Of a stretch of DNA of 58,883 bases, positions 41,426-47,903 are shown piece by piece. The notes under the pieces were generated by a model. That model worked only from the letters and a program-made list of their open reading frames with translations, searched no databases and was not told where the DNA came from. The first letter of the stretch is position 1, and each line of letters starts with the position of its first letter. Location: contig CAKTNS010000010.1 in NCBI GenBank assembly GCA_934589225.1, positions 1-58,883 on the forward strand, written 5' to 3'. Source of the stretch: an uncultured Oscillospiraceae bacterium. GTDB lineage: Bacteria > Bacillota > Clostridia > Oscillospirales > Oscillospiraceae. Position numbers and translations under genes: made by a program.

Positions 41426-41459
41426 AAAAATCCCCGACTCCTCACGAGCCGGGGTTTTT
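41426..41459 (+). terminator. Terminator after luxS-mtnN
   Basis: CCCCG-A-CTC pairs with GAG-C-CGGGG around a 5-base loop and is followed by TTTTT. Confidence 0.82.
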
Positions 41460-41472
41460 CCTTGGAAAATGC

Positions 41473-41510
41473 AAAAAAGAGAGGCCTTTTTACCGTCGGC
41501 CTCTCTTTTT
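41473..41510. terminator. Bidirectional terminator before the small membrane protein gene end
   Basis: AAAAGAGAGGCC pairs with GGCCTCTCTTTT, with T-runs on both strands. It serves the minus-strand gene at 41519-41842. Confidence 0.87.
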
Positions 41511-41518
41511 GATGTCTT

Positions 41519-41842
41519 TTAAAGGGTTTCGCCTTCGAAATCGCCCTCGTCGGCAACGGGCTCATTGGATTCGGGCTCCTGGGGCGCAGCCTCTTCCGCG
41601 GCAGCGGGCTCCTGAGCGGGCTCTTCTACGGGTGCCTCTTCGGCGACGGGAGCTTCCTCGGCGGCCGGAGTCACCTCAGCGGCGGGAGCCTCTTCCTCCA
41701 TACCCTCGTCCCAGGGGCAGCAGCCGATCACGCGCTTTGCCCAGGCAACGACCTTATCACCGTAGGCAGCCAGCAGATAAACCACACCGGCTACAGCAGC
41801 CAGAGCAGCCAGAACTTTTACAACAGCATTCAAGGTTTTCAT
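41519..41842 (-). CDS. Small single-pass membrane protein with acidic Ala/Glu/Pro tail
   Basis: The protein is 107 aa from the ATG at 41842, after GGAGGAAAT. One N-terminal hydrophobic helix (VVKVLAALAAVAGVVYLLAAY) is followed by a short basic stretch with paired Cys (IGCCPWDEG) and a 60-residue tail of Ala, Glu and Pro. No family is recognised. It stands alone with its own promoter and terminator. Confidence 0.75.
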   Translation of the reverse strand: MKTLNAVVKVLAALAAVAGVVYLLAAYGDKVVAWAKRVIGCCPWDEGMEEEAPAAEVTPAAEEAPVAEEAPVEEPAQEPAAAEEAAPQEPESNEPVADEGDFEGETL

Positions 41843-41932
41843 GGGAATTTCCTCCATTTCATATGTTGCAACACGGAAACACAGAGAACCCGCACACCTG
41901 CACAGTCTCGGCACCGAGTCCTCGCTTTCTAT

Positions 41933-41961
41933 AGTATAGCCAACTCCCGGGCAAAATGCAA
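41933..41961 (-). promoter_or_regulatory. Promoter of the small membrane protein gene
   Basis: Minus-strand TTGCAT and TATACT are separated by 17 bases. The leader is about 85 bases. Confidence 0.72.
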
Positions 41962-42026
41962 GAGAGATTTTGGAAAAAAGCGCAAATGCGGACTTTTGTA
42001 CCAATGATTTCCAAAAAATTCAAATT

Positions 42027-43040
42027 TTACCTTTTTCCCAGCAACCAGCGCAGCTTTTTTCGGTTCAGTATCCAGCTGCACCCGGTAAGCACCAGCAAGA
42101 TGGTCCCCAGCTCCAGGAACTTTTCGCTCCACATGGCTGCGGAGGACGCAAATCCTGCCACCGGGATGCCCCACCGGGGAAACCACACGGAGATGGCCGT
42201 CATCACCGGGTTCTGGTGCCAGGCGAAGTAAACCAGACTGTTCTGCCCCAAATAGATAACAGGCTTCCAGCACATCCAGCAGGCGGCAATGACCACCGCC
42301 CCGATGCCCCCGAAGGCGGACAGATAGCTCAAGGGTGCCATGCCATACTGGCTGCTGAAAAGGTCCAGCACCGGCACTTTTCCCAGGATTCCTGGTGCCC
42401 CTGCCGCCAGGTTCACAAGACCAAAGGCGAAAAAGGCCAAAATGCCCCAGGGGCTTCTGGAATGCTTTAAAATCCAGCCGCCCTTATCCCGCAGCAAATA
42501 CCCGCCCAGGAAAAAAGGCAGGGCCGAAAAGCACAAATCCAGATCCCAGGGCAGGGCCGGGCCGCCCAGCATGCCGTAGGCCACGCCCACAGCCCCCAGA
42601 GCCCCGCCGATGGCCCCCAGGGCCACAGGATTTTTCACCAGCCGCACCAGGAAATAGGCCCCCAGCTCCAGGAAAAACAGACAGGCCAGAAACCAAAGCG
42701 TCCACATCCGTCGCTGCAGCAGCACCTGACCCGTCAGAGTCAGAACTCTGGGCCAGATGGGGTTCCCCGGCACCGTGGTCAGATACCCTTCGGATAAAAT
42801 CATGGGAACGGCCAAGGTCACATAGGGCAGCAGCAGCCCCCGGCACTTTCCCTTTAAAAATACGAGAAAAGGCTTGTCCGCCCGGAACAGAAATCCGGAC
42901 AAAAAGAAAAACAGGGGCACATGAAAGGTAAACATCCACTTGGCCACCGGGTGCCCGGAAATGATATGAGAAAACAGAATCGCCAAGATTCCGAAGCCCC
43001 TGGCCGCATCCACCCAGGCCACCCGCTCTTTGGATGCCAT
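42027..43040 (-). CDS. Membrane acyltransferase (acyltransferase 3 family)
   Basis: The protein is 337 aa from the ATG at 43040, after GGAGGGG. It has about ten membrane helices. The family start ERVAWVDAARGFGILAIL (the [D/E]xxRG motif) and a helix with HVPLFFFLSGFLF are typical of enzymes that acetylate wall or surface polysaccharides or lipids. Substrate unknown. Confidence 0.87.
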   Translation of the reverse strand: MASKERVAWVDAARGFGILAILFSHIISGHPVAKWMFTFHVPLFFFLSGFLFRADKPFLVFLKGKCRGLLLPYVTLAVPMILSEGYLTTVPGNPIWPRVLTLTGQVLLQRRMWTLWFLACLFFLELGAYFLVRLVKNPVALGAIGGALGAVGVAYGMLGGPALPWDLDLCFSALPFFLGGYLLRDKGGWILKHSRSPWGILAFFAFGLVNLAAGAPGILGKVPVLDLFSSQYGMAPLSYLSAFGGIGAVVIAACWMCWKPVIYLGQNSLVYFAWHQNPVMTAISVWFPRWGIPVAGFASSAAMWSEKFLELGTILLVLTGCSWILNRKKLRWLLGKR

Positions 43041-43070
43041 GGCATCCCCTCCTTGCGCCGTTTTTCTGTC

Positions 43071-43099
43071 ATTATACGAAAAGCCGCGCTTTCCGTCAA
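43071..43099 (-). promoter_or_regulatory. Acyltransferase gene promoter
   Basis: Minus-strand TTGACG and TATAAT are separated by 17 bases. A 13-bp sequence GAAAGCGCGGCTT in the spacer region is repeated exactly just upstream, also preceded by TTGACG, next to the end of the hxlR-type gene. Confidence 0.75.
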
Positions 43100-43123
43100 G
43101 TGCGCAAAGAAGCCGCGCTTTCG

Positions 43124-43447
43124 TCAATTCTGCTCTTTGTAGGCACGGCCCCAGGCTTCCATGGCATCCATAATAGGGCGCATGGACTCTCCCAGCTCGG
43201 ACAGGGCGTACTCCACCCTGGGCGGGACCTCCGGATAGACGGTACGAGTGATGATGCCGTCACTTTCCATAGAGCGAAGGCTGTCGGTCAATACCTTCTG
43301 GCTGATACCCTCCAAATCCTTTTTCAGCTCATTGAATCGCCAGGGCCGCGCCAGCAAATTGCGCATGATCAGCAGTTTCCATTTGCTGCCGATCATCTGA
43401 ACGGTGGTGGCTACCGGGCAGGCAGGAAGTTCTTCTTTTGTCAGCAT
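43124..43447 (-). CDS. HxlR-family winged-helix regulator
   Basis: The protein is 107 aa from the ATG at 43447. The HxlR fold is clear: IGSKWKLLIMRNLLARPWRFNELKKDLEGISQKVLTDSLR in outline, followed by the wing PPRVEYALSELG. Cys 10 (ELPACPVATTV) occupies the place of the redox-active Cys in YodB/HypR-type members. Such regulators often control nearby nitroreductases in response to electrophiles or disulfide stress. It is divergent from the ACGX operon, which contains a nitroreductase, so it is the likely regulator. Confidence 0.9.
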   Translation of the reverse strand: MLTKEELPACPVATTVQMIGSKWKLLIMRNLLARPWRFNELKKDLEGISQKVLTDSLRSMESDGIITRTVYPEVPPRVEYALSELGESMRPIMDAMEAWGRAYKEQN

Positions 43448-43465
43448 ATACACACACCTCTTTTT

Positions 43466-43478
43466 AAATGTTACATTT
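43466..43478. promoter_or_regulatory. Possible HxlR-family operator
   Basis: AAATG-TTA-CATTT is a short perfect inverted repeat just downstream of the predicted hxlR-type gene promoter, in the divergent region with the ACGX operon. The position suits autorepression. Confidence 0.4.
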
Positions 43479-43480
43479 CT

Positions 43481-43509
43481 ATTATAGTGCAGCACTCCAA
43501 AAAACGCAA
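43481..43509 (-). promoter_or_regulatory. Promoter of the HxlR-family regulator
   Basis: Minus-strand TTGCGT and TATAAT are separated by 17 bases. Confidence 0.7.
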
Positions 43510-43570
43510 GCAGCATTTCTTTCCTTCCGATAGTTACAAAAAGGTGACTGAGTAATAAAATAGTGCGTAC

Positions 43571-43598
43571 TTGTGCCATGAAAAATTCCGAGTAAAAT
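43571..43598 (+). promoter_or_regulatory. Candidate promoter of the ACGX operon
   Basis: TTGTGC and TAAAAT are separated by 16 bases, with the start about 45 bases before the precursor ATG. It lies in the divergent gap with the HxlR-family gene. Confidence 0.45.
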
Positions 43599-43651
43599 AA
43601 GAATCACAGAGGGGCGATACACCCACTGAATACTTTCTGGAGGTAACAAAC

Positions 43652-43954
43652 ATGGCACTTTCTAATCTCTTTGGCTGGCACAAGAAGGCGGAGGCTTCCG
43701 CTCCCGCCGCGGCTTGCGGCACCGCTTGCGGCGCCGGTGACAAGCCCGCCGAAAGAAAAGCTGCCTGTGGCACCGCCTGTGGCGCTGCTGACAAGCCCGC
43801 CGAAAAGCCCGCAGCCTGCGGCACCGCTTGCGGCGCTGCTGACAAGCCCGCCGAAAAGCCCGCAGCTTGCGGCACCGCTTGCGGCGCTGCTGACAAGCCC
43901 GCCGAAAGAAAAGCCGCCTGCGGCACCGCCTGTGGCGCTGGTGACAAGCAGTAA
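43652..43954 (+). CDS. ACGX-repeat RiPP precursor peptide
   Basis: The protein is 100 aa. A short leader (MALSNLFGWHKKAEASAP) is followed by five tandem 17-residue units, the last partial. Each unit reads AACGTACGAxDKPAExx, with two Ala-Cys-Gly-X tetrapeptides, so there are ten Cys in all. There is no other domain. A radical SAM/SPASM gene follows. An ACGX-repeat target with a dedicated radical SAM/SPASM enzyme has been named in protein family collections, as far as I recall, but the mature product is not known to me. GGAGGT lies 7 bases before the ATG. Thioether (Cys-to-carbon) crosslinks would be the expected SPASM chemistry (inference). Confidence 0.87.
   Translation: MALSNLFGWHKKAEASAPAAACGTACGAGDKPAERKAACGTACGAADKPAEKPAACGTACGAADKPAEKPAACGTACGAADKPAERKAACGTACGAGDKQ
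43709..43951 (+). repeat. Five 51-bp tandem repeats in the precursor gene
   Basis: Four complete units and one partial unit of 51 bp encode the 17-residue ACGX repeats. Adjacent copies are nearly identical in DNA, so unit number may vary between strains. Confidence 0.93.
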
Positions 43955-43961
43955 AGTCTAA

Positions 43962-44036
43962 GGGATACACCCCAAGAAACACTTGGGGCGTATCTCCAAG
44001 AGGGCAGCCGCCCCTGCACTTTTGGAGATACGTCCC
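43962..44036 (+). promoter_or_regulatory. Two mutually exclusive hairpins between the precursor and maturase genes
   Basis: Segment 1 (43962-43976, GGGATACACCCCAAG) pairs with segment 2 (43982-43997, CTTGGGGCGTATCTCC) around a 5-base loop, with one mismatch. Segment 2, extended to 43999, also pairs almost perfectly (15 bp, one G-U) with segment 3 (44022-44036, TTGGAGATACGTCCC). Segments 1 and 3 are alternative partners. The second form ends 8 bases before the AAGGAGG of the radical SAM gene. There is no T-tract, so this is not a simple terminator. Confidence 0.8.
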
Positions 44037-44057
44037 ATCACAACAAGGAGGCTCATT

Positions 44058-45101
44058 ATGAAACAGTATTTTTCTTTCCAATGGCACATCACCGATGAAT
44101 GTGACCAGCGGTGCAAGCACTGCTACATCTTCTCGGAAAACTGCAACAAAAAGCCCGATGCCATGTCCTGGGAGCAGATGCGGGACACCTTCTACAACTG
44201 CCTGGACTTCTGCCAGGTCTATGACCGCCTGCCCTATTTTTACATCACCGGCGGCGACCCCATCCTCCACCCGGACTTCTGGCGTCTATGTGGGCTTCTG
44301 AAGCAGCACGACATTCCCTTTACCATCCTGGGAAACCCCTTCCACCTGACCGATGAAGTCTGCAGGAAGCTGAAAGACTACGGCTGCGAAAAATACCAGC
44401 TTTCCATTGACGGACTGCGTGAAACCCACGACTGGTTCCGCAAGCCCGGCAGCTTTGACAGTACCCTGGAGAAAATCGGCTGCATCAACCGGGCGGGCAT
44501 CCGCTCCGTGGTGATGACCACGGTTTCCGGCACGAATATTGACCAGGTGCCGGGGATCATCGACGCGGTGGTGCAGGCCCAGGCCAATGTCTTTGCCTTC
44601 GCCCGGTATTGCCCCACCAGCGAGGAAAAGGATGTGGGCATCGAGCCCCTGCGTTACCGCAAGCTGCTCTCTGACTGTGATAAGAAATTCAAGGAGTATG
44701 AGGCCGCAGGCTGCGAGACCTACTTCAATAAAAAGGACCACCTGTGGACGCTGTATGAATACGAAACCGGTGCTTTCAAAATCCCCGAAACCGTAGAAGA
44801 GGGCATGATCTACGGCGGCTGCAACTGCGGCAACTGTCACCTGACCATCCTCCCCACAGGAGATATTTACGCCTGTCGCCGGGTACAGAACAGCAAGGTG
44901 GCCAATGTGTTCACCGACCGGCTGGCGGATGTCTGGGTATGCCAGATGGAACAGTACCGGGACTACAAAAAATTTGAGAAGTGCAGCAAGTGTGAACTTC
45001 TTGCCTTCTGCCGAGGCTGCCCCGCCGTGGCCAGCGGCAAAGACGGAAACTTCTACGCCGCCGACCCCCAATGCTGGAAGGAGATCAAAGAAGATGCCTG
45101 A
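44058..45101 (+). CDS. Radical SAM/SPASM peptide maturase (ACGX type)
   Basis: The protein is 347 aa from the ATG at 44058, 6 bases after AAGGAGG. The radical SAM cluster motif CxxxCxxC is Cys 15, 19, 22 (ECDQRCKHCYIF), followed by the YITGGDPILHPDF region that binds SAM. The C-terminal SPASM domain has many Cys (GGCNCGNCHLTILPTGDIYACRR, and CSKCELLAFCRGCP) for two auxiliary [4Fe-4S] clusters. Such enzymes install thioether or other crosslinks in Cys-rich precursor peptides. It lies directly after the ACGX precursor and overlaps the nitroreductase gene by 8 bases. Confidence 0.93.
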   Translation: MKQYFSFQWHITDECDQRCKHCYIFSENCNKKPDAMSWEQMRDTFYNCLDFCQVYDRLPYFYITGGDPILHPDFWRLCGLLKQHDIPFTILGNPFHLTDEVCRKLKDYGCEKYQLSIDGLRETHDWFRKPGSFDSTLEKIGCINRAGIRSVVMTTVSGTNIDQVPGIIDAVVQAQANVFAFARYCPTSEEKDVGIEPLRYRKLLSDCDKKFKEYEAAGCETYFNKKDHLWTLYEYETGAFKIPETVEEGMIYGGCNCGNCHLTILPTGDIYACRRVQNSKVANVFTDRLADVWVCQMEQYRDYKKFEKCSKCELLAFCRGCPAVASGKDGNFYAADPQCWKEIKEDA

Positions 45102-45696
45102 TATTTTTGAAACCATTGCTCACCGCCGTTCCATTCGGCGCTTTGACCCGAAGCAAATTGAAGAAGCCGCCTTGCAGCAGATCATTCAGGCCGGCTTGTA
45201 TGCACCCAGCGCAGGTGGACGGCAGGGCGTGATCTTCGCCGTCTGTCAGGACAAGGAAGTAAACGAACGGCTGGGCAAAATCAAGCGGGCAAATTCCAAT
45301 CCCCGCATGGCAACGGCCACCAGCTTCGTTTCCCGGGAGCAGCCCAGCATTGCAGATGACCCCAAGCTGACAAACGCCTTTTATGACGCGCCTACTGTGA
45401 TCACCCTGTTCGCACCGAAGAATTTCCTGTTCTCCGTGGATGACTGCGCCGTTGCGGCGGAAAACATGATGCTGGCGGCGGATGCCCTGGGCATCGGCTC
45501 CTGCTACATCGGCCAGGGCTGGCCCGCCTTTGACGACCCTTACGGGCAAGAGGTTTTGCGGCAGTGGAACATCCCCACCGATTATTACGCCGTTATGCAG
45601 CTTCTTTTGGGCTACGTCAAAGAGGGCGACAAGCACCCCACCCCGAAGCCGAGAAAAGAGGGGCGGGTGATCCGAATTGGAGGTATTGTCAAATGA
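45094..45696 (+). CDS. Nitroreductase-family flavoprotein
   Basis: The protein is 200 aa. The N-terminal FMN-binding AHRRSIRRFDPKQI and the later MMLAADALGIGSCYIG are typical of the nitroreductase fold. FMN- and NAD(P)H-dependent reduction is expected. In RiPP clusters related flavoproteins can act as dehydrogenases on the peptide; alternatively it is a stress reductase regulated by the HxlR-family protein. It overlaps both neighbours (8 and 4 bases). Confidence 0.9.
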   Translation: MPDIFETIAHRRSIRRFDPKQIEEAALQQIIQAGLYAPSAGGRQGVIFAVCQDKEVNERLGKIKRANSNPRMATATSFVSREQPSIADDPKLTNAFYDAPTVITLFAPKNFLFSVDDCAVAAENMMLAADALGIGSCYIGQGWPAFDDPYGQEVLRQWNIPTDYYAVMQLLLGYVKEGDKHPTPKPRKEGRVIRIGGIVK

Positions 45697-46298
45697 ACGC
45701 ACAAACCTGTTTGCAAAAATTGAAGCTCTGCGGCGTGCTGTCCTTCGCCACCGTAGATAAAAACGGCGCACCGCAGATCCGCTGCATCAGTGCCATTCAC
45801 TATGAGCCGGATTCCCTGTATTTCTTCACGGCACGGGGCAAGGCATTTTGTGACGAACTGATGACTGATGGGCGGGTGCAGATTCTGGCTTATACCCGGT
45901 TCAAAGAAATGATCCGACTGTCCGGCAAGGCCGTTCCCGCTGCGGAGCAGGAAGAAAAAATCAACAGGATATTTACAGAACAGCCCTATCTTGCCAATGT
46001 CTATCCCGGAGATACCCGGAATATCGGCATCATCTTTGAATTGAAGAATTTCTCCATTGAATACTTCAATCTGGGCGTAAACCCCATCTTCCGAGAATCC
46101 TATACCGTCGGTCTGTGTCCGGTGGAGGAGAAGGGCTATCGTATCACAGATCGCTGCATCGGCTGCGGCACCTGCCTGGACCACTGCCCCCAGAAGTGCA
46201 TCGTTCCCGGCGCGCAATACACCATTCAGCCGGAGCATTGTCTCCATTGCGGGGCCTGCTATGAAAACTGTCCGGTAAAGGCGGTGGAAAAGCTATGA
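45693..46298 (+). CDS. PNPOx-like flavin protein fused to a 2[4Fe-4S] ferredoxin domain
   Basis: The protein is 201 aa. Residues 1-135 resemble the pyridoxamine-phosphate-oxidase-like FMN-binding split barrel (SFATVDKNGAPQIRCISAI). Residues 150-200 carry two CxxCxxCxxxC(P) motifs (RCIGCGTCLDHCPQKC and HCLHCGACYENCPVK). It could move electrons between a flavin and Fe-S clusters, for example to the radical SAM enzyme or the nitroreductase. This is inference from context. It overlaps both neighbours by 4 bases. Confidence 0.88.
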   Translation: MNAQTCLQKLKLCGVLSFATVDKNGAPQIRCISAIHYEPDSLYFFTARGKAFCDELMTDGRVQILAYTRFKEMIRLSGKAVPAAEQEEKINRIFTEQPYLANVYPGDTRNIGIIFELKNFSIEYFNLGVNPIFRESYTVGLCPVEEKGYRITDRCIGCGTCLDHCPQKCIVPGAQYTIQPEHCLHCGACYENCPVKAVEKL

Positions 46299-47077
46299 AT
46301 CAAGCACAGCGGCGGCTGTTTCTGATTCAGTCCCTTTTAAAAGAAAAGCGGGAATATGCAGACTTGGATATTCCCACGGATACAGACAGCCAACGGCAGC
46401 TTTTACGGGGCCTGATGAATATCCGGAATCCACGGCCCATTGACAGGGGGTTCCTGACCATCCAGGACGACTATCTGCAAGGGGAACTGGCGGCGAAAGG
46501 CATTACCGATGTTGCAGACCTCTCCCCTATTCAGCCGGGGCTGTACCTCTGGCAGGGGGATATTACAACGCTTGAGTGCGACGCCATCGTCAATGCCGCC
46601 AATGCCGGACTCACCGGCTGCTATATTCCCAGCCACCGGTGCATTGACAACGCCATTCATACCTTTGCGGGGGTGGAGCTGCGGCTTGCCTGTGGGGAAT
46701 TGATGCAAAAGCATGGCCACCCGGAACCCACCGGACAGGCAAAAATCACCCCGGCATACAATCTTCCCTGCAAGTATGTGCTGCATACCGTTGGCCCCAT
46801 CGTCAAAGGACAGGTGACAAAACAGGATGAAGCACTTCTCGCCTCCTGCTACCGCTCCTGCCTGGAACTGGCGGCGGAAAATGGCCTGGAAAGCGTGGCG
46901 TTCTGCTGCATTTCCACAGGAGAGTTTCACTTCCCAAATGAGCAGGCGGCGCAAATCGCCGTGGAAACCGTGAAACAGTTTATAACTAGACAAACCAGTG
47001 TAAAGAAAGTGATTTTCAATGTTTTCAAGGACTTTGATAAAGAAATCTACGCCCGATTGCTGGGCGCAAATAAATAA
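46295..47077 (+). CDS. Zinc-type macrodomain ADP-ribosylhydrolase
   Basis: The protein is 260 aa: an N-terminal alpha extension of about 90 residues, then a macrodomain. The binding loop IVNAANAGLTGCYIP and the following Cys/His cluster (GCYIPSHRCIDNAIH) match the zinc-dependent macrodomains encoded with SirTM sirtuins, which remove ADP-ribose from proteins. Second-loop motif CISTGEFHFPN is present. The sirtuin gene starts inside its 3' end. Confidence 0.92.
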   Translation: MNQAQRRLFLIQSLLKEKREYADLDIPTDTDSQRQLLRGLMNIRNPRPIDRGFLTIQDDYLQGELAAKGITDVADLSPIQPGLYLWQGDITTLECDAIVNAANAGLTGCYIPSHRCIDNAIHTFAGVELRLACGELMQKHGHPEPTGQAKITPAYNLPCKYVLHTVGPIVKGQVTKQDEALLASCYRSCLELAAENGLESVAFCCISTGEFHFPNEQAAQIAVETVKQFITRQTSVKKVIFNVFKDFDKEIYARLLGANK

Positions 47078-47903
47078 CTTGCAGACAGCTCTCCGTGAGG
47101 CGGATGCCGTGGTCATCGGAGCCGGAGCCGGGCTTTCCACCTCTGCCGGTTTCGTTTACACCGGAGAGCGGTTTCAGAAATACTTTTCCGACTTTGCGGC
47201 AAAGTACGGTTTTCAGGATATGTATTCCGGAGGGTTCTATCCCTTTGCCACGCCGGAGGAGCATTGGGCCTATTGGAGCCGCTATATTTTCATCAACCGG
47301 TACATGGATGCCCCCAAGCCGGTCTATGAAACCCTTTTGAAGCTGGTGGCCGAAAAGGATTATTTCGTCATCACCACCAATGTGGATCACTGCTTTCAGA
47401 AGGCGGGATTTGAGAAAAAGCGGCTGTTCTACACCCAAGGGGATTACGGCCTGTTCCAGTGCAGCACCCCCTGCCGTCAGGAGACCTTCGAAAATGAAAG
47501 CACCATTGCCCAAATGGTAGGACGGCAGGAGCACATGAAGATTCCCACAGAGCTTCTGCCGGTGTGCCCCCACTGCGGTAAGCCCCTGACCATGAATCTC
47601 CGGTCCGATGATCGGTTTGTGGAGGATAAGGGCTGGCATGAAGCGGCGGAACGGTATAACCATTTTCTGCGCACACGGGCCGGGGGAAAAATCCTCTTTC
47701 TGGAATTGGGCGTGGGGTATAACACCCCGGTGTTCTGTTCTTCGAGCACCAGGGATAATTCAAAGAATATTAGGCTTAAACAGCAGGTTTCAGGTTTTTC
47801 ATCCAATAAACAAAAAGATTTGAAGAAAGGTGGTATGCGCAATGTTTGGCAGAAGAATGTTAAAAGCAGAAAACACGCCGGATTGTATCAGCAAGCTGCG
47901 TGA
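47019..47903 (+). pseudogene. SirTM-type sirtuin, C-terminally truncated copy
   Basis: Sirtuin of the SirTM class (protein mono-ADP-ribosyltransferases paired with macrodomains). Conserved: GAGAGLSTSAGFVYTG, TTNVDHCFQKAGF, and YTQGDYGLFQC in which Gln replaces the deacetylase His, and a four-Cys zinc site (LFQCSTPC, VCPHCG). The N terminus MFSRTLIKKSTPDC aligns with that of the second copy (MFGRRMLKAENTPDC), so the ATG at 47019 is likely, overlapping the macrodomain gene by 59 bases. Similarity ends near 47736 (LELGVGYNTP); the last 60 or so family residues are replaced by unrelated codons to 47903. A loop of about 16 residues before CPHCG is also missing. Function may be lost. Confidence 0.85.
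47737..47841. other. Recombination junction between native SirTM and the second SirTM copy
   Basis: Homology to the sirtuin family stops at about 47736. The next 105 bases (AT-richer) match neither sirtuin and lead directly to the ribosome site (AAAGGTGGT) of the second copy. This may be the left limit of the acquired region. Confidence 0.6.

Noticed and set aside
43709..43951. CRISPR array
   Set aside because: The 51-bp units are tandem without spacers, are in frame and code for the ACGX repeats.
47737..47903. Natural alternative C terminus of the first sirtuin
   Set aside because: The residues after VGYNTP are unrelated to the sirtuin family, and the segment overlaps the second sirtuin start.
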